Assembly (NCBI RefSeq): GCF_900112155.1
Contig: NZ_FOKQ01000006.1
Span: forward strand, 62,001 to 126,000
Direction: 5' to 3'
Origin: Hominimerdicola alba
GTDB lineage: Bacteria; Bacillota; Clostridia; Oscillospirales; Ruminococcaceae
DNA length: 64,000 nucleotides
This document shows positions 7,428 to 16,538 of this stretch, piece by piece; positions within the stretch are counted from its first letter, which is position 1, and every line of letters starts with the position of its first letter. Under the pieces are notes generated by a model that worked only from the letters and a program-made list of their open reading frames with translations, was not told where the DNA came from and did not search any database. Both the position numbers and the translations under genes were made by a program.

Positions 7428-8015
7428 ATGGATCAGATAAAAACAGGCGCACTGATAAGGCAGCTCAGGCTGGATGCGGGGCTTACCCAGAAGCAGTTGG
7501 CAGAAAAAGTTAACGTTAGCGATAAGGCGGTATCAAAATGGGAATGCGGCAACGGCGCGCCCGATGTATCTCTGCTTACCGCCCTTGCAGAGGTCTTCGG
7601 TACAGATGTGAACACATTGCTTTCGGGCAGTAAAGATATCAATGAAAGTGAGAAAGGCGATATGAAAAAAATAAGATTCTATGTTTGCAAGGATTGCGGC
7701 GGCATAATGACCTCCACCTCGGAGGCTGCTGTCAGCTGCTGCGGAAACAGACTCTCTCCGCTGGTGCCTAAAAAGGCTGAGGGCGAGGAACTATTAAAGA
7801 CAGAAGTCATCGACGGTGAACTCTTCGTGACTTCAGACCATGAGATGACCAAGCAGCATTATATCTCATTTGCGGCATATGTTTGCGACAATACTATGAT
7901 GATGTTCAGGCAGTATCCCGAATGGAAAATGCAGGCAAGGCTCCCACTTGTCCGCATGGGCAGGCTGATATGGTACTGCACCGAACACGGCGCGTTCTAT
8001 CAGGATATACGATAA
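7428..8015 (+). CDS. XRE-family regulator fused to a desulfoferrodoxin-like (superoxide-reductase-like) domain
   Basis: 195 residues from the ATG at 7428; GAGGTG lies 6 bases upstream, which rules out the GTG at 7419. Residues about 1-65 are an XRE helix-turn-helix (LTQKQLAEKVNVSDKAVSKWE). Residues 85-108 look like the desulforedoxin iron knuckle: C87-x2-C90 and the adjacent pair C104-C105-G. The C-terminal part keeps H138-x5-H144 (HEMTKQHY) and C184-x2-H187 (CTEHG), the same spacings as the superoxide-reductase iron ligands H69/H75 and C116/H119. The Glu-Lys-His segment supplying the remaining ligand and catalytic lysine is not evident. A metal- or redox-sensing regulator is the best reading. 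It is monocistronic; the target is unknown. Confidence 0.8.
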   Translation: MDQIKTGALIRQLRLDAGLTQKQLAEKVNVSDKAVSKWECGNGAPDVSLLTALAEVFGTDVNTLLSGSKDINESEKGDMKKIRFYVCKDCGGIMTSTSEAAVSCCGNRLSPLVPKKAEGEELLKTEVIDGELFVTSDHEMTKQHYISFAAYVCDNTMMMFRQYPEWKMQARLPLVRMGRLIWYCTEHGAFYQDIR

Positions 8016-8022
8016 CAGAACG

Positions 8023-8058
8023 ACCCGCTCCCACGTAAGGGAACGGGTCTGTATTTTT
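8023..8058. terminator. Terminator shared by convergent genes
   Basis: ACCCGCTCCC (8023-8032) pairs with GGGAACGGGT (8039-8048) with one mismatch, followed on the plus strand by a T-rich tail. It lies between the regulator stop and the stop of the minus-strand lipoprotein. Confidence 0.75.
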
Positions 8059-9271
8059 ATTTTACATATGAATATGCACCGACATCCCATTCGGGGCAGT
8101 CGTCTACAGATTGTGGAGGATAGGGGTATTTGCCGACGATATTGCTGTCTTCGCTTTCGCGCCAGAACACTTCAAACTGGGGATATTCATGATAAAGATC
8201 AGTGATCGTCACTCCGATAATACCGCTTATTTCGTAATCTTTGAGCATAGCTGCGGCTACATCGGCAGCCGACTGCTCGGTGACTTCTGAGAGTTCTCCC
8301 TTGGTTTCCATATCGCCAATATATACTTCTACTGCGCTATAAGCTTTTTTAGCATTTGTGATTGCGGTTTTCAGTTCAGGGTCAATTTTAGTGTGTTTTT
8401 CAGTTTCTTTTTTTGAGTTCTTCATTCGTGGTTTTCCCGAACACTTATACTCCGCGTCAACGTCCCATTCGGGGCATTCCTCCACAGATTGGGGAGGTTC
8501 GGGATATCTGCCGACGATTTCCGGATTTTTATCTGAATGCCAGAACACTTGAAAATTACATTCGTTCAGATCAATTAATTTTACTCCGACTATTCCACTA
8601 TAACCATCGGAAGACAATTCTTCAGCTGCTTTTTTAGCAGCCTCGTCTGCGCTTGCTTCTGAAAGTTTTTCCATAAATTCCATATCGGCAAGATATTCAG
8701 CTACCGCATTATAAGCTGATTTAGCATTTCCATTTGCGGATTTCAGTTTTGTTTCCGCCACATAATCCTTAAATTCAGAAAGTGTTAAGCCATTAACTTT
8801 GCATGAAATATCGGTCTTTTCTGACCACTCGGGCATATCATCTAAGCTTTGAGCAGGGTCTGGGTACTGCCCGATAACAGAACTGTCTTCGTCGGCACGA
8901 AACTGCACCGTGAAACTGAACTCCTCATTATTATCGAAGCAAATGCCCACCGTACCGCCGGGGAATACGCGTTCGTAGTAGGTAAAAACCAATGCTAAAT
9001 TCTCAGCTGCTTCCTGTTTAGTCTCCTCGGAAAGATTTTCCATCGATTCCATATCGGCAAGATATTCTGATGTCAAATTATATCCCATCTCTGCCGCTAG
9101 ATTAACTTCTTTAAGAAGATCTTCCCGGGAAGTTTCACTGTTTTCATCCTGTGATTCAGCCACCGAAGATATGCTTTCCTGTTCATTTGTAGGTGATTTT
9201 TCCTTATCTATGCAGGCTGTTATGCTCAAAGCCATAATTACCGCAGCTGCAAATGCTGTGATCTTCTTCAT
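8057..9271 (-). CDS. Lipoprotein with three tandem copies of a repeat domain
   Basis: 404 residues with a GGAGGG ribosome site. An N-terminal lipoprotein signal ends SITAC (Cys about 20), followed by an acidic Ser/Glu-rich linker. The mature part holds three copies of a roughly 95-residue unit (about 54-150, 181-275 and 310-402). Each runs from a helix like AYNAVAEYLADMEFMEKLSE, through a strand region with VGV, to a closing motif like YPEPPQSVEECPEW. The neighbouring upstream gene (9493-9987) encodes a single copy. I do not recognise the family. It is presumably tethered to the outer face of the membrane, and the triplication suggests repeated binding (inference). Confidence 0.75.
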   Translation of the reverse strand: MKKITAFAAAVIMALSITACIDKEKSPTNEQESISSVAESQDENSETSREDLLKEVNLAAEMGYNLTSEYLADMESMENLSEETKQEAAENLALVFTYYERVFPGGTVGICFDNNEEFSFTVQFRADEDSSVIGQYPDPAQSLDDMPEWSEKTDISCKVNGLTLSEFKDYVAETKLKSANGNAKSAYNAVAEYLADMEFMEKLSEASADEAAKKAAEELSSDGYSGIVGVKLIDLNECNFQVFWHSDKNPEIVGRYPEPPQSVEECPEWDVDAEYKCSGKPRMKNSKKETEKHTKIDPELKTAITNAKKAYSAVEVYIGDMETKGELSEVTEQSAADVAAAMLKDYEISGIIGVTITDLYHEYPQFEVFWRESEDSNIVGKYPYPPQSVDDCPEWDVGAYSYVK

Positions 9272-9492
9272 TTTTGTTCCCTCCGTGATAGTTTTTATCA
9301 GTTCTGCGGATCATTGCCGCTCACATCATATATACGTTTCGGAGGGGGAGATTTTTCAGTGTGAATTTTCACAAATATGTGGAGCGTTATATGTGTGTGA
9401 TGCACAAAAGTTCCAAGCAGAGGGCTTACAAAAACATTATCCGATGGTTGCGCGGTGTTGCTTTAAGTTCTAAACTCTGACTAACGGATCTA

Positions 9493-9987
9493 TTATTCTG
9501 CCGTGTATGAAGCTTCGGCATTAGCTGCCCACGCAGGGATATCATCTACGCTTTGTGCAGGTTCGGGGTACTGCCCGATAACAGTGCTGTCCTCATCGGC
9601 ACGGAACTGCACTGTGAAGTTGAGAAAGCCATAATCATCCGATCCATCGAACCTTACGCCGACCGTACCGCTGATGTTTCCGTTTGAACCTAGTTCCTTT
9701 ATCGCAAAGTCGGCAGCTTCCTGTTCGGTCGCTTCGGAGATCCTGCCCTGTGTTTCCATATCTGCAAGATATTCTGCAACAGCGGTATAGCCTAACTTTG
9801 CATTGTTGTTAGCCGCTTTCAGCAGGTCTTCACGAACCTCTTCGCTGATACTGTTATCGCTGTTTTCATCATTTGCCGCCGCCGATTTGCTCGCCTGCTC
9901 CTTTTCGGCTGACTTTTCAGTGTCTCCGCAGGCTGTCATGCCTAAAGCCATAATTGCCGCAATTGTGAATGCTGTGATCTTTTTCAT
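9493..9987 (-). CDS. Lipoprotein with one copy of the same repeat domain
   Basis: 164 residues, ribosome site GGAGGT before ATG 9987. The signal ends GMTAC (Cys about 20), then an acidic linker. One repeat unit follows: KLGYTAVAEYLADMETQG, a VGVRF strand, FTVQFRADEDSTVIGQYPEP and a closing DDIPAW. The QFRADEDS-VIGQYP stretch is nearly identical to the first unit of the three-copy paralog just downstream, so the two arose by duplication. Function unknown. Confidence 0.75.
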   Translation of the reverse strand: MKKITAFTIAAIMALGMTACGDTEKSAEKEQASKSAAANDENSDNSISEEVREDLLKAANNNAKLGYTAVAEYLADMETQGRISEATEQEAADFAIKELGSNGNISGTVGVRFDGSDDYGFLNFTVQFRADEDSTVIGQYPEPAQSVDDIPAWAANAEASYTAE

Positions 9988-10017
9988 TGTAGTACCTCCA
10001 AAATAGAAAAATAATTA

Positions 10018-10338
10018 TCAAACCTTAATGCCCTCTCTGCTGCCGTCCTCGTAAACAAGCTCGATCTCCTCTGCGCTTATCTGCCGTGCGGAATCGATCC
10101 ATTCTGAGGATATCTCCCGCACAGCACCGTCTGCCGTATAGCAGACAACAGCTCCGCATCCGTAAACTACTGCGAAGCGTTCGTCATTGTCTATCAGAGC
10201 GCCCTCGGGGTCGCCGTACATCTCGCAGATCGGGGATTTTGTGCCCGCCGCTTTATCGACGAGCACAGCTCTTTCGTAACAGCCCCTTATCTCGAAATTC
10301 GGGCTCTCCGCCAGCAGAAAGTCTTCATGGGAAGACAT
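10018..10338 (-). CDS. Small soluble protein downstream of the beta-glucosidase, function unknown
   Basis: 106 residues. It begins 3 bases after the beta-glucosidase stop, and its ribosome site GAGGAG lies inside the end of that gene, so the two are probably co-translated. No signal peptide or membrane segment. The sequence looks like a small beta-rich fold (ERAVLVDKAAG, RFAVVYGCGAVVCYTADG, IELVYEDGSREGI). I do not recognise the family. Codon use and spacing support a real gene. Confidence 0.65.
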   Translation of the reverse strand: MSSHEDFLLAESPNFEIRGCYERAVLVDKAAGTKSPICEMYGDPEGALIDNDERFAVVYGCGAVVCYTADGAVREISSEWIDSARQISAEEIELVYEDGSREGIKV

Positions 10339-10341
10339 ATC

Positions 10342-13098
10342 CTATATCTCCTCAACGCTCAGACCTGTACCCTCAGCGGATTTGATCTTTTTGAAAACTA
10401 TCTTGTCCATGTCAAGTCCGCCAAGACCGAAATGCAGTCTGAATATAGTATAGCGGGAGAACAGGGGCATTTCTTCCACTGCGAAGGTCACGGGCTTTCC
10501 GCCTGTGCCGTTCCATGTGAATGTGCCCCATGCAGTACCCATGCTGAATACCGTCACAGGCATCTGAGCCAGCTCGCTCTGTTCCGAACTTGCAGTCATT
10601 TCCATGCGGTACTGACCCAGCTGTGCCACATCCACAGTGAAGCTGAAATCGAGATTTCTCTCGGTTTTGACACTGCTCATATCTATGGTAAGTTCGCCGT
10701 CCAGCAGGAAAACTCTTTCGCCTGCGCCGTCATCAACTGTTTCGGCGGGTTTGTTGATAACTTCAACTGCCTCGTCCTCGCCCAGCTTTCTCGCCATAGC
10801 GTGAGTATCCATCATAAAGGCAAGAACATTTTTTGCCGACCTCTGAAGTTCGCCGCGGGTAAGTCTGCCGTCACCCAGCGCCGCTATAACATTGTCATTA
10901 CCGCTGCCGCCGTCAGCGCATACCATATACACATCGTTCTGCGCACGTACCATCGCCGCGAAATTATTCTTGTCGGGGGCTTCGCCGCGGTCGTTGATGT
11001 TAGCCCACCAGTCTGTCATGGTGAAGCCGTCAAAGCCCCACTGCTTGCGGAGTATCATGGTGTTGAGGTCGAAGCTTCCCGCAGTCCACAGGTCATTAAC
11101 CTTGCCGTAGGTGGTCATGACAGACCTTGCACCGCCATCCTTGACAGCCGTTTCAAAGCCGCGGAGATATATCTCCCTCAGGGCTCTTTCGCTCACAGCC
11201 GAATCAAGGAAATGTCTGTTGGTCTCCTGATTGTTTCCGCAGAAATGCTTGACAGTGCCTTCTACTACCTGGGAATGCAGACCTTTCAGCTCGGCAGCCG
11301 CCATATCTCCCGTGAGGACGGGGTCTTCGGAGAAATACTCGAAGTTTCTGCCATTTAGCGGGTGACGGTGAATGTTCATGCCTGGTCCCAGCAGACAATC
11401 TACCTTGTTAGCCCTCATCTCCAAGCCCAGATATGTGAAAAGCTCGGTGATAAGGGGCTTGTTGAATGTTGCCGCGATAAGAGTACCGTTAGGCAGGCTG
11501 AAAGCCTTTGTGCCCACATCAAGTCTCATGCCCGAAGGACCATCAGAACAGCAGCCCGCAGGTATGCCAAGTTCTTCAAGATGCTTTGCCACACCGCCGA
11601 AAGCCGCCGCAGTACCGGGAGTTACCTTAGGCGAGCACATACCCTCGCCGCGCACAAGGCAGTTCAGGTCATTGTCGTCAAGCTGTGCTATGAATTCATC
11701 AAGGGTGTTCCTGCCGTGGAAAACATCGGCGGTGCGTATGCCCTTGTCACCTGTGAAAGCTATCTCTTCGGGGAGATATTCAAGCCTGCGTGCGGCTTCA
11801 TCCACCTTTGAAAGGGGAGTATCCTCATAGGAGAGCCCCTCGGCGGTGCGTACCATTCTCTTGAAAGGCATAACAGGGGCAAGAGCCTGCTCAAGCTGTT
11901 CTATGACCCTGGTATCATCCTGCACGAAGGAGAAGCACTCAGCTGCACTGCGCACATCACTGCCCGCATAGAACTTGTACTCGCCCGCTTCCGTTACCCA
12001 CGCATAAGCGTGACCTGTAACTCCGCTGTCATCGTATGAAGCTATATCGCGGTCGCTGACTTCTATGGTCAGTATCTGCTCTTCGTTGGGGGCAAGGAGT
12101 TTTGTCTTTTCAAATCCGCAGAGAACTCTTGCAGCCTTGCCGAGTTTGCCGTTTGGGGCTTCAGCATAGACCTGAACTACTTCCTTGCCTGCGGTATTTC
12201 CAACATTCTTCACCTTAGCGGTGATAACTGCACCGCTGTCCGTTTTTTTACCCTCTGCGCTTATCTCGAACTGAGTATAGCTCATGCCGAAGCCAAAGGG
12301 GAATCTGACTTTGTCCTTGGCAAAGGTCTCAAAATATCTGTAGCCTACGTATATATCTTCAACATAGAAATTCCTGTCCCTGTTATGGAAATACTTGTCC
12401 GAGGGGTAGTCGGATATATCATATGCGATAGTATCGGGCAGTTTGCCACAGGGAGAAACCTCGCCCAGCAGTACCTCAGCCGAGCCTGTACCGCCTGTCA
12501 TTCCGCCCTGCCATACGTACATCACCGCATCGGGGGAGAATTCGTCGATAAAGCCCATGTCGATAATATTGCCCACATTAAGCAGTACGACCATCTTCTT
12601 GAAATTGTCCCTGACCTTGCGGAGCATAGCCTTTTCACCGTCGGTCAGCAGATAAGAACCCGCCTTTACGCCGTTGTCCTGCTCTTCGCCCGCAGTACGT
12701 CCGATGATGCATACCGCCGTATCGGAGGTCTCAGCCGCCTTTTTAACCAGAGCGTCATCAAGTGGCATTTCTTCCTGACACCAGGGCTCACCGCCCCAGC
12801 CCTCGCCGTAGTCGTAGGGGTGTTCAGCCACATAGTCCCTGTAAGTTTTCAGCACTTCTTCGTTTAGCTTTGCACCCGCTTCAAGCAGACCGTCAACAAT
12901 GCCTGTGACCTTGTCAACATTCACCATGCCCCCCGAGCCTGTGCCGCTTTTGTAATAATCCAGCTGTATACGTCCGAAAACAGCCGTTTCCGAGTTCTTG
13001 TCCAGCGGGAGAGCGCCATTGTTCACCAGCAGTACAGCGCCCTCTGCATTGACTTCTGCCGCTTTTGCAAGATATTCGTTCCAGTTTAGTGTAGCCAT
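10342..13098 (-). CDS. Glycoside hydrolase family 3 beta-glucosidase with permuted domain order
   Basis: 918 residues, ATG 13098 with GGAGG upstream. GH3 enzymes normally have the catalytic (beta/alpha)8 barrel first and the alpha/beta sandwich second. Here the sandwich and an Fn3-like domain come first (EGAVLLVNNGALPLD near residue 20, FPFGFGMSYTQFEI around 278, then Fn3 to about 390). The barrel follows from about 480: GPSGMR, GPGMNIHRHP, EYFSEDP, KHFCGNNQE, and the nucleophile Asp696 in TMTDWW. This inverted order is known for the R. albus beta-glucosidase. No signal peptide, so it probably acts in the cytoplasm on imported cello-oligosaccharides. It follows the ABC permease gene by 29 bases. 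A C-terminal beta-rich domain of about 130 residues is unassigned. Confidence 0.9.
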   Translation of the reverse strand: MATLNWNEYLAKAAEVNAEGAVLLVNNGALPLDKNSETAVFGRIQLDYYKSGTGSGGMVNVDKVTGIVDGLLEAGAKLNEEVLKTYRDYVAEHPYDYGEGWGGEPWCQEEMPLDDALVKKAAETSDTAVCIIGRTAGEEQDNGVKAGSYLLTDGEKAMLRKVRDNFKKMVVLLNVGNIIDMGFIDEFSPDAVMYVWQGGMTGGTGSAEVLLGEVSPCGKLPDTIAYDISDYPSDKYFHNRDRNFYVEDIYVGYRYFETFAKDKVRFPFGFGMSYTQFEISAEGKKTDSGAVITAKVKNVGNTAGKEVVQVYAEAPNGKLGKAARVLCGFEKTKLLAPNEEQILTIEVSDRDIASYDDSGVTGHAYAWVTEAGEYKFYAGSDVRSAAECFSFVQDDTRVIEQLEQALAPVMPFKRMVRTAEGLSYEDTPLSKVDEAARRLEYLPEEIAFTGDKGIRTADVFHGRNTLDEFIAQLDDNDLNCLVRGEGMCSPKVTPGTAAAFGGVAKHLEELGIPAGCCSDGPSGMRLDVGTKAFSLPNGTLIAATFNKPLITELFTYLGLEMRANKVDCLLGPGMNIHRHPLNGRNFEYFSEDPVLTGDMAAAELKGLHSQVVEGTVKHFCGNNQETNRHFLDSAVSERALREIYLRGFETAVKDGGARSVMTTYGKVNDLWTAGSFDLNTMILRKQWGFDGFTMTDWWANINDRGEAPDKNNFAAMVRAQNDVYMVCADGGSGNDNVIAALGDGRLTRGELQRSAKNVLAFMMDTHAMARKLGEDEAVEVINKPAETVDDGAGERVFLLDGELTIDMSSVKTERNLDFSFTVDVAQLGQYRMEMTASSEQSELAQMPVTVFSMGTAWGTFTWNGTGGKPVTFAVEEMPLFSRYTIFRLHFGLGGLDMDKIVFKKIKSAEGTGLSVEEI

Positions 13099-13127
13099 AG
13101 CCTACCTCCGTAAAGTATGTTTTATCG

Positions 13128-16100
13128 TTATTCCACCGATTTAAGGCTTTCCGCCATATTAATCTTTTCAAGCTTGTTTTCCATCACAAGGTTCACCGCG
13201 AGATTGAATACTATCGTCAGCCCGATGCTGTACAGATAGCTCTTCATGAGTATCCTTTCCTTGAAGCATACCATGTCCACCACTATGTAGGACATTACAA
13301 AGTGCAGCAGCAGATTGCCCAGCACAAGTCCTATGACGATGCCAAGTCCCGTAAGGAAAAGGTTCTCTCTCAGCACATAAGCCGAGGTCTCTTTCTTGAA
13401 GAATCCCAGCACCTTGATCGTTGCTATCTCGCGCTCTCTTTCGGTGATGTTGATGTTCGTGAGATTGTAAAGCACGATGAATGCCAGTGATGCCGCACAG
13501 ATTATGATTAGCAGTACCACATAGTCAAGGCTAGCCATGGAATCTGTCAGACGCTTTTTAAGGTCTTCAAACAGGGTCAGGTTCTTCACGCATTTCAGCT
13601 TTGCAATGTCCGTCTGAGCTTTGTAAACGTCTGTATTTTTGGGGAAATTCACATAAGCCTCATTCAGTCCGACTTTCTCGCCAAGCTGTCTTTCAAGAGC
13701 CTCATATGGAATGAAAACATAGTTGTAAACGTGATTGCTGAACACAGCTTTCACCGTGAATTCCATCACACGCATATTCTCATCGCGGAGAGTTATCTTG
13801 TCGCCCTCTTTCACGCCGTACCTGTTCATCAGGCTGACGCTGACAAGGGCTTCATCGCCTGTGGGCATTTCAATTGCACTGCCGTCGGTCTTTGTGAAGT
13901 TCATACTGCCTTTAAGCTCACTGAAATCAACAGGAGCCATAAGGCTTATGCTCTTCACCGCGTCCTTGGTCACCAAGTCCCATGAGCCTGCATACAGGCA
14001 GGCGTGAGTGGCTCCCGTGTCGGCAAGTTTTTCTTCGAGTTCTTTGGGCATATTGCCGTTATCATCCGAAGAATAAGTGACCGAAGCATCCGCTGTGACT
14101 ATCTCTTCATACTGCACTACCGCGAAATCTCCCACAGAATCGGACATTCCGAAGCCCGTCAGCAGAAGTGCCGTACAGCCGCTTATGCCCACTACCATCA
14201 TGAAGAAACGCTTTTTGTATCTGAAAATATTACGTATAGATACCTTGTGCAGGAATTTCATTCTGTTCCATATGGAGGGGAAGTATTCCAGCAGAACTCT
14301 CTTGCCTGCCTTAGGCGATTTCGGACGCATTAGCTCAGCCGCTGTTTCGCTCAGCTCATATCTGCATGAGAGCCATGCCGCTCCCACGGAGCAGAGCAGA
14401 GATACCAGACCTGCCAGCAGAGCCAGTTTCCAGTCAAACAGGTATTTAACTTCCAGTTCAAGGTACATCAGCTTGTAGTTTACCCATATGACCTTAGGGA
14501 AGATGTAAGTGCCCAGCGCATATCCTATGGACCAGCCCAGCAGAGCCGCACTGCCCGCGTATATGGTGAACTTGCTCATTATCGACCACTCGGAGTAACC
14601 AAGGGCTTTCAGGGTGCCTATCTGTGTTCTGCGCTCTTCAACCATTCGGCTCATGGTAGTTATGCACACCAGTGCTGCCACAAGTATAAAAAACACAGGG
14701 AAGACTTTAGCTACTTTGCCGACTATTGAAGAATCGTTCTCAAAGCAGGCATAGCCGATGTTGGTATCTCTGTCCAGCAGGAAAACATCAGGCTTTTTCA
14801 GGTCGCGGAGCTCTTTTTCGCCGTCAGCAATCTCCTGCTCAGCCTTTGCTATCTCTTCATCAAATGAGGTCAGACCGTCTTCGTATTCAGCTTCGCCGTC
14901 CTCATACTCTTTCAGACCGTCTTCGTATTCGGCTTTTCCGTCCTCGTATTCTTTCTTGCCCTTTTCAAGGTCTTTTTTGCCGTCTTCAAGCTTTTTTACG
15001 CCGTCGTTGTACTCGTATCTGCCGCTGTCAAGCTTCGCCTTGCCCGACTGATATTCCGCCCAGGAAGCATTGTACTGCGCATATCCCTGAGCGTACTGTG
15101 CCTTGCCCGCTTCAAGCTGTTTTCTGCCCTCTGCGAGAGCTGCTTTCTGCACGTCCAGTTCAGCCTGTCCTGCCGAAAGCTCTTCCTGCTTCAAAAGAAG
15201 TTCGCTTTTAGCCGCGTCAAGCTGTGCAAAACCCGCATCTATCTGAGCCTTTGCCGCCGTCATCTGCTCTGCCTGCTCAGGTGGGAGCATATCCTCCATG
15301 CCTATGTACTGACCGAAGTTTTCCATAAACTGTTGGTTCTGCTCGTTCAGCGCCGCATACTGTGCTTCTATCTCTGCAAGACCCGCATTTATCTGCGCCG
15401 TACCCTCATCTATCTGAGCCTGTGCAGCCGCAAGTTCTTTTTCGCCGTCCGTGAGCTTTTTCTCGTTTGCATCTATCTCAGCCTTGCTTGCCATAAGCTT
15501 TGACCAGGCGCTGTCAAGCTGATATTTGCCGTTAGCAAGCTGTCGCTCGCTGTCGTCAAGGGTGATCTTCGCGTCTTTCAGCTTTTTCTCGTTATCCGCG
15601 ATCTCTTTTTCGCCGTCAGCTATCTCTTTTTCCGCATCGCTGAGTTCCTTCGCCGCTTTTTCAAGCTCGGTCTTGGCATCATCGAGCTCCGCACGGGCAT
15701 CATTAAGTTTCTGCTGACCTTCTTCGCGGGCATCTTCAAGCTTTTGCCTGCCCTCTGCAAGTTCGTCCTCTGCATCGGATACTATGCGGTCATATCTGTC
15801 ATCAGCCGCATCCTCAGCCGCCTTTTCCCAGCTGTCTTCGCGCTTTGCCATGTAGTCTTCGTATTCGTCCGAATACACTTCAAGCTCGTGGTCGAGTTTG
15901 ATATACAGCTCGGAATAGGCTTCCATATCGAAAGCGCCCTTGTTCATGTATATGAATCCGTTTATCGTGCCGTTCCCGAGGGTTGTAGTGCCTCGCTCAA
16001 AATGCACGTATGCAGGGGAATACACCAGTCCCACCACGGTAACTTCCCGGGGCTTGAACTTTTCAAGGGTGTCTTCCTCGTTCTCGCTATTCACATACAG

Positions 16101-16538
16101 CACATCGCCCACTTTGTAGGAGGTCTTGCCGTCCATGACACACTCGCTGTCATTTTCGGGGAGCCTGCCCTCCAGTATTTCGGGCACATTGACGTTCTCA
16201 GTCAGCGAATGTACTTTCATAACAGGGGCGTTGCCGTAATCGTCCTTGAACATTATGTCCAGAGAATACGCACCCTCCGCCGCACGGACATCATCCCGTC
16301 CGCGGAGAGTTTCCACATCTTTTTCTTCCCAGCCAAGTGTGGATACTATCCTGTAATCGAAAAGCTCATGGTCTTCCATAAAGCCGCCCAGAGTACGTAT
16401 CATGGCAGGGGTGGTTATCCTGACACCCGAGAAAAATCCCACACCCAGCGCGATTATGGCAAGTATCGCAGCAAAACGTCCGAATGTGCTCTTTATGTCC
16501 CTTAACGTTGAAACTCTCAGTTTTGACTTCATGAGCAT
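13128..16538 (-). CDS. Large FtsX/MacB-type ABC permease with extracytoplasmic coiled coil
   Basis: About 1136 residues. The ATG at 16538 overlaps the ATPase stop (TGATG), so coupling is expected; an ATG two codons later is also possible. Layout: a first membrane helix (RFAAILAIIALGVGFFSG), an outer domain to about 240, then a very long acidic/basic coiled coil (about 240-595) made of repeats such as KEIADNEKK, KYEDGKAEYEDGLKEYEDG and QAQIDEG. An FtsX core with three helices follows (about 605-740), then a second outer domain and a last three-helix FtsX unit (about 1015-1125). Such permeases pair with a LolD/MacB-like ATPase. They usually move or release surface molecules or transmit force rather than import solutes. 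The substrate is unknown. Confidence 0.85.
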   Translation of the reverse strand: MLMKSKLRVSTLRDIKSTFGRFAAILAIIALGVGFFSGVRITTPAMIRTLGGFMEDHELFDYRIVSTLGWEEKDVETLRGRDDVRAAEGAYSLDIMFKDDYGNAPVMKVHSLTENVNVPEILEGRLPENDSECVMDGKTSYKVGDVLYVNSENEEDTLEKFKPREVTVVGLVYSPAYVHFERGTTTLGNGTINGFIYMNKGAFDMEAYSELYIKLDHELEVYSDEYEDYMAKREDSWEKAAEDAADDRYDRIVSDAEDELAEGRQKLEDAREEGQQKLNDARAELDDAKTELEKAAKELSDAEKEIADGEKEIADNEKKLKDAKITLDDSERQLANGKYQLDSAWSKLMASKAEIDANEKKLTDGEKELAAAQAQIDEGTAQINAGLAEIEAQYAALNEQNQQFMENFGQYIGMEDMLPPEQAEQMTAAKAQIDAGFAQLDAAKSELLLKQEELSAGQAELDVQKAALAEGRKQLEAGKAQYAQGYAQYNASWAEYQSGKAKLDSGRYEYNDGVKKLEDGKKDLEKGKKEYEDGKAEYEDGLKEYEDGEAEYEDGLTSFDEEIAKAEQEIADGEKELRDLKKPDVFLLDRDTNIGYACFENDSSIVGKVAKVFPVFFILVAALVCITTMSRMVEERRTQIGTLKALGYSEWSIMSKFTIYAGSAALLGWSIGYALGTYIFPKVIWVNYKLMYLELEVKYLFDWKLALLAGLVSLLCSVGAAWLSCRYELSETAAELMRPKSPKAGKRVLLEYFPSIWNRMKFLHKVSIRNIFRYKKRFFMMVVGISGCTALLLTGFGMSDSVGDFAVVQYEEIVTADASVTYSSDDNGNMPKELEEKLADTGATHACLYAGSWDLVTKDAVKSISLMAPVDFSELKGSMNFTKTDGSAIEMPTGDEALVSVSLMNRYGVKEGDKITLRDENMRVMEFTVKAVFSNHVYNYVFIPYEALERQLGEKVGLNEAYVNFPKNTDVYKAQTDIAKLKCVKNLTLFEDLKKRLTDSMASLDYVVLLIIICAASLAFIVLYNLTNINITEREREIATIKVLGFFKKETSAYVLRENLFLTGLGIVIGLVLGNLLLHFVMSYIVVDMVCFKERILMKSYLYSIGLTIVFNLAVNLVMENKLEKINMAESLKSVE

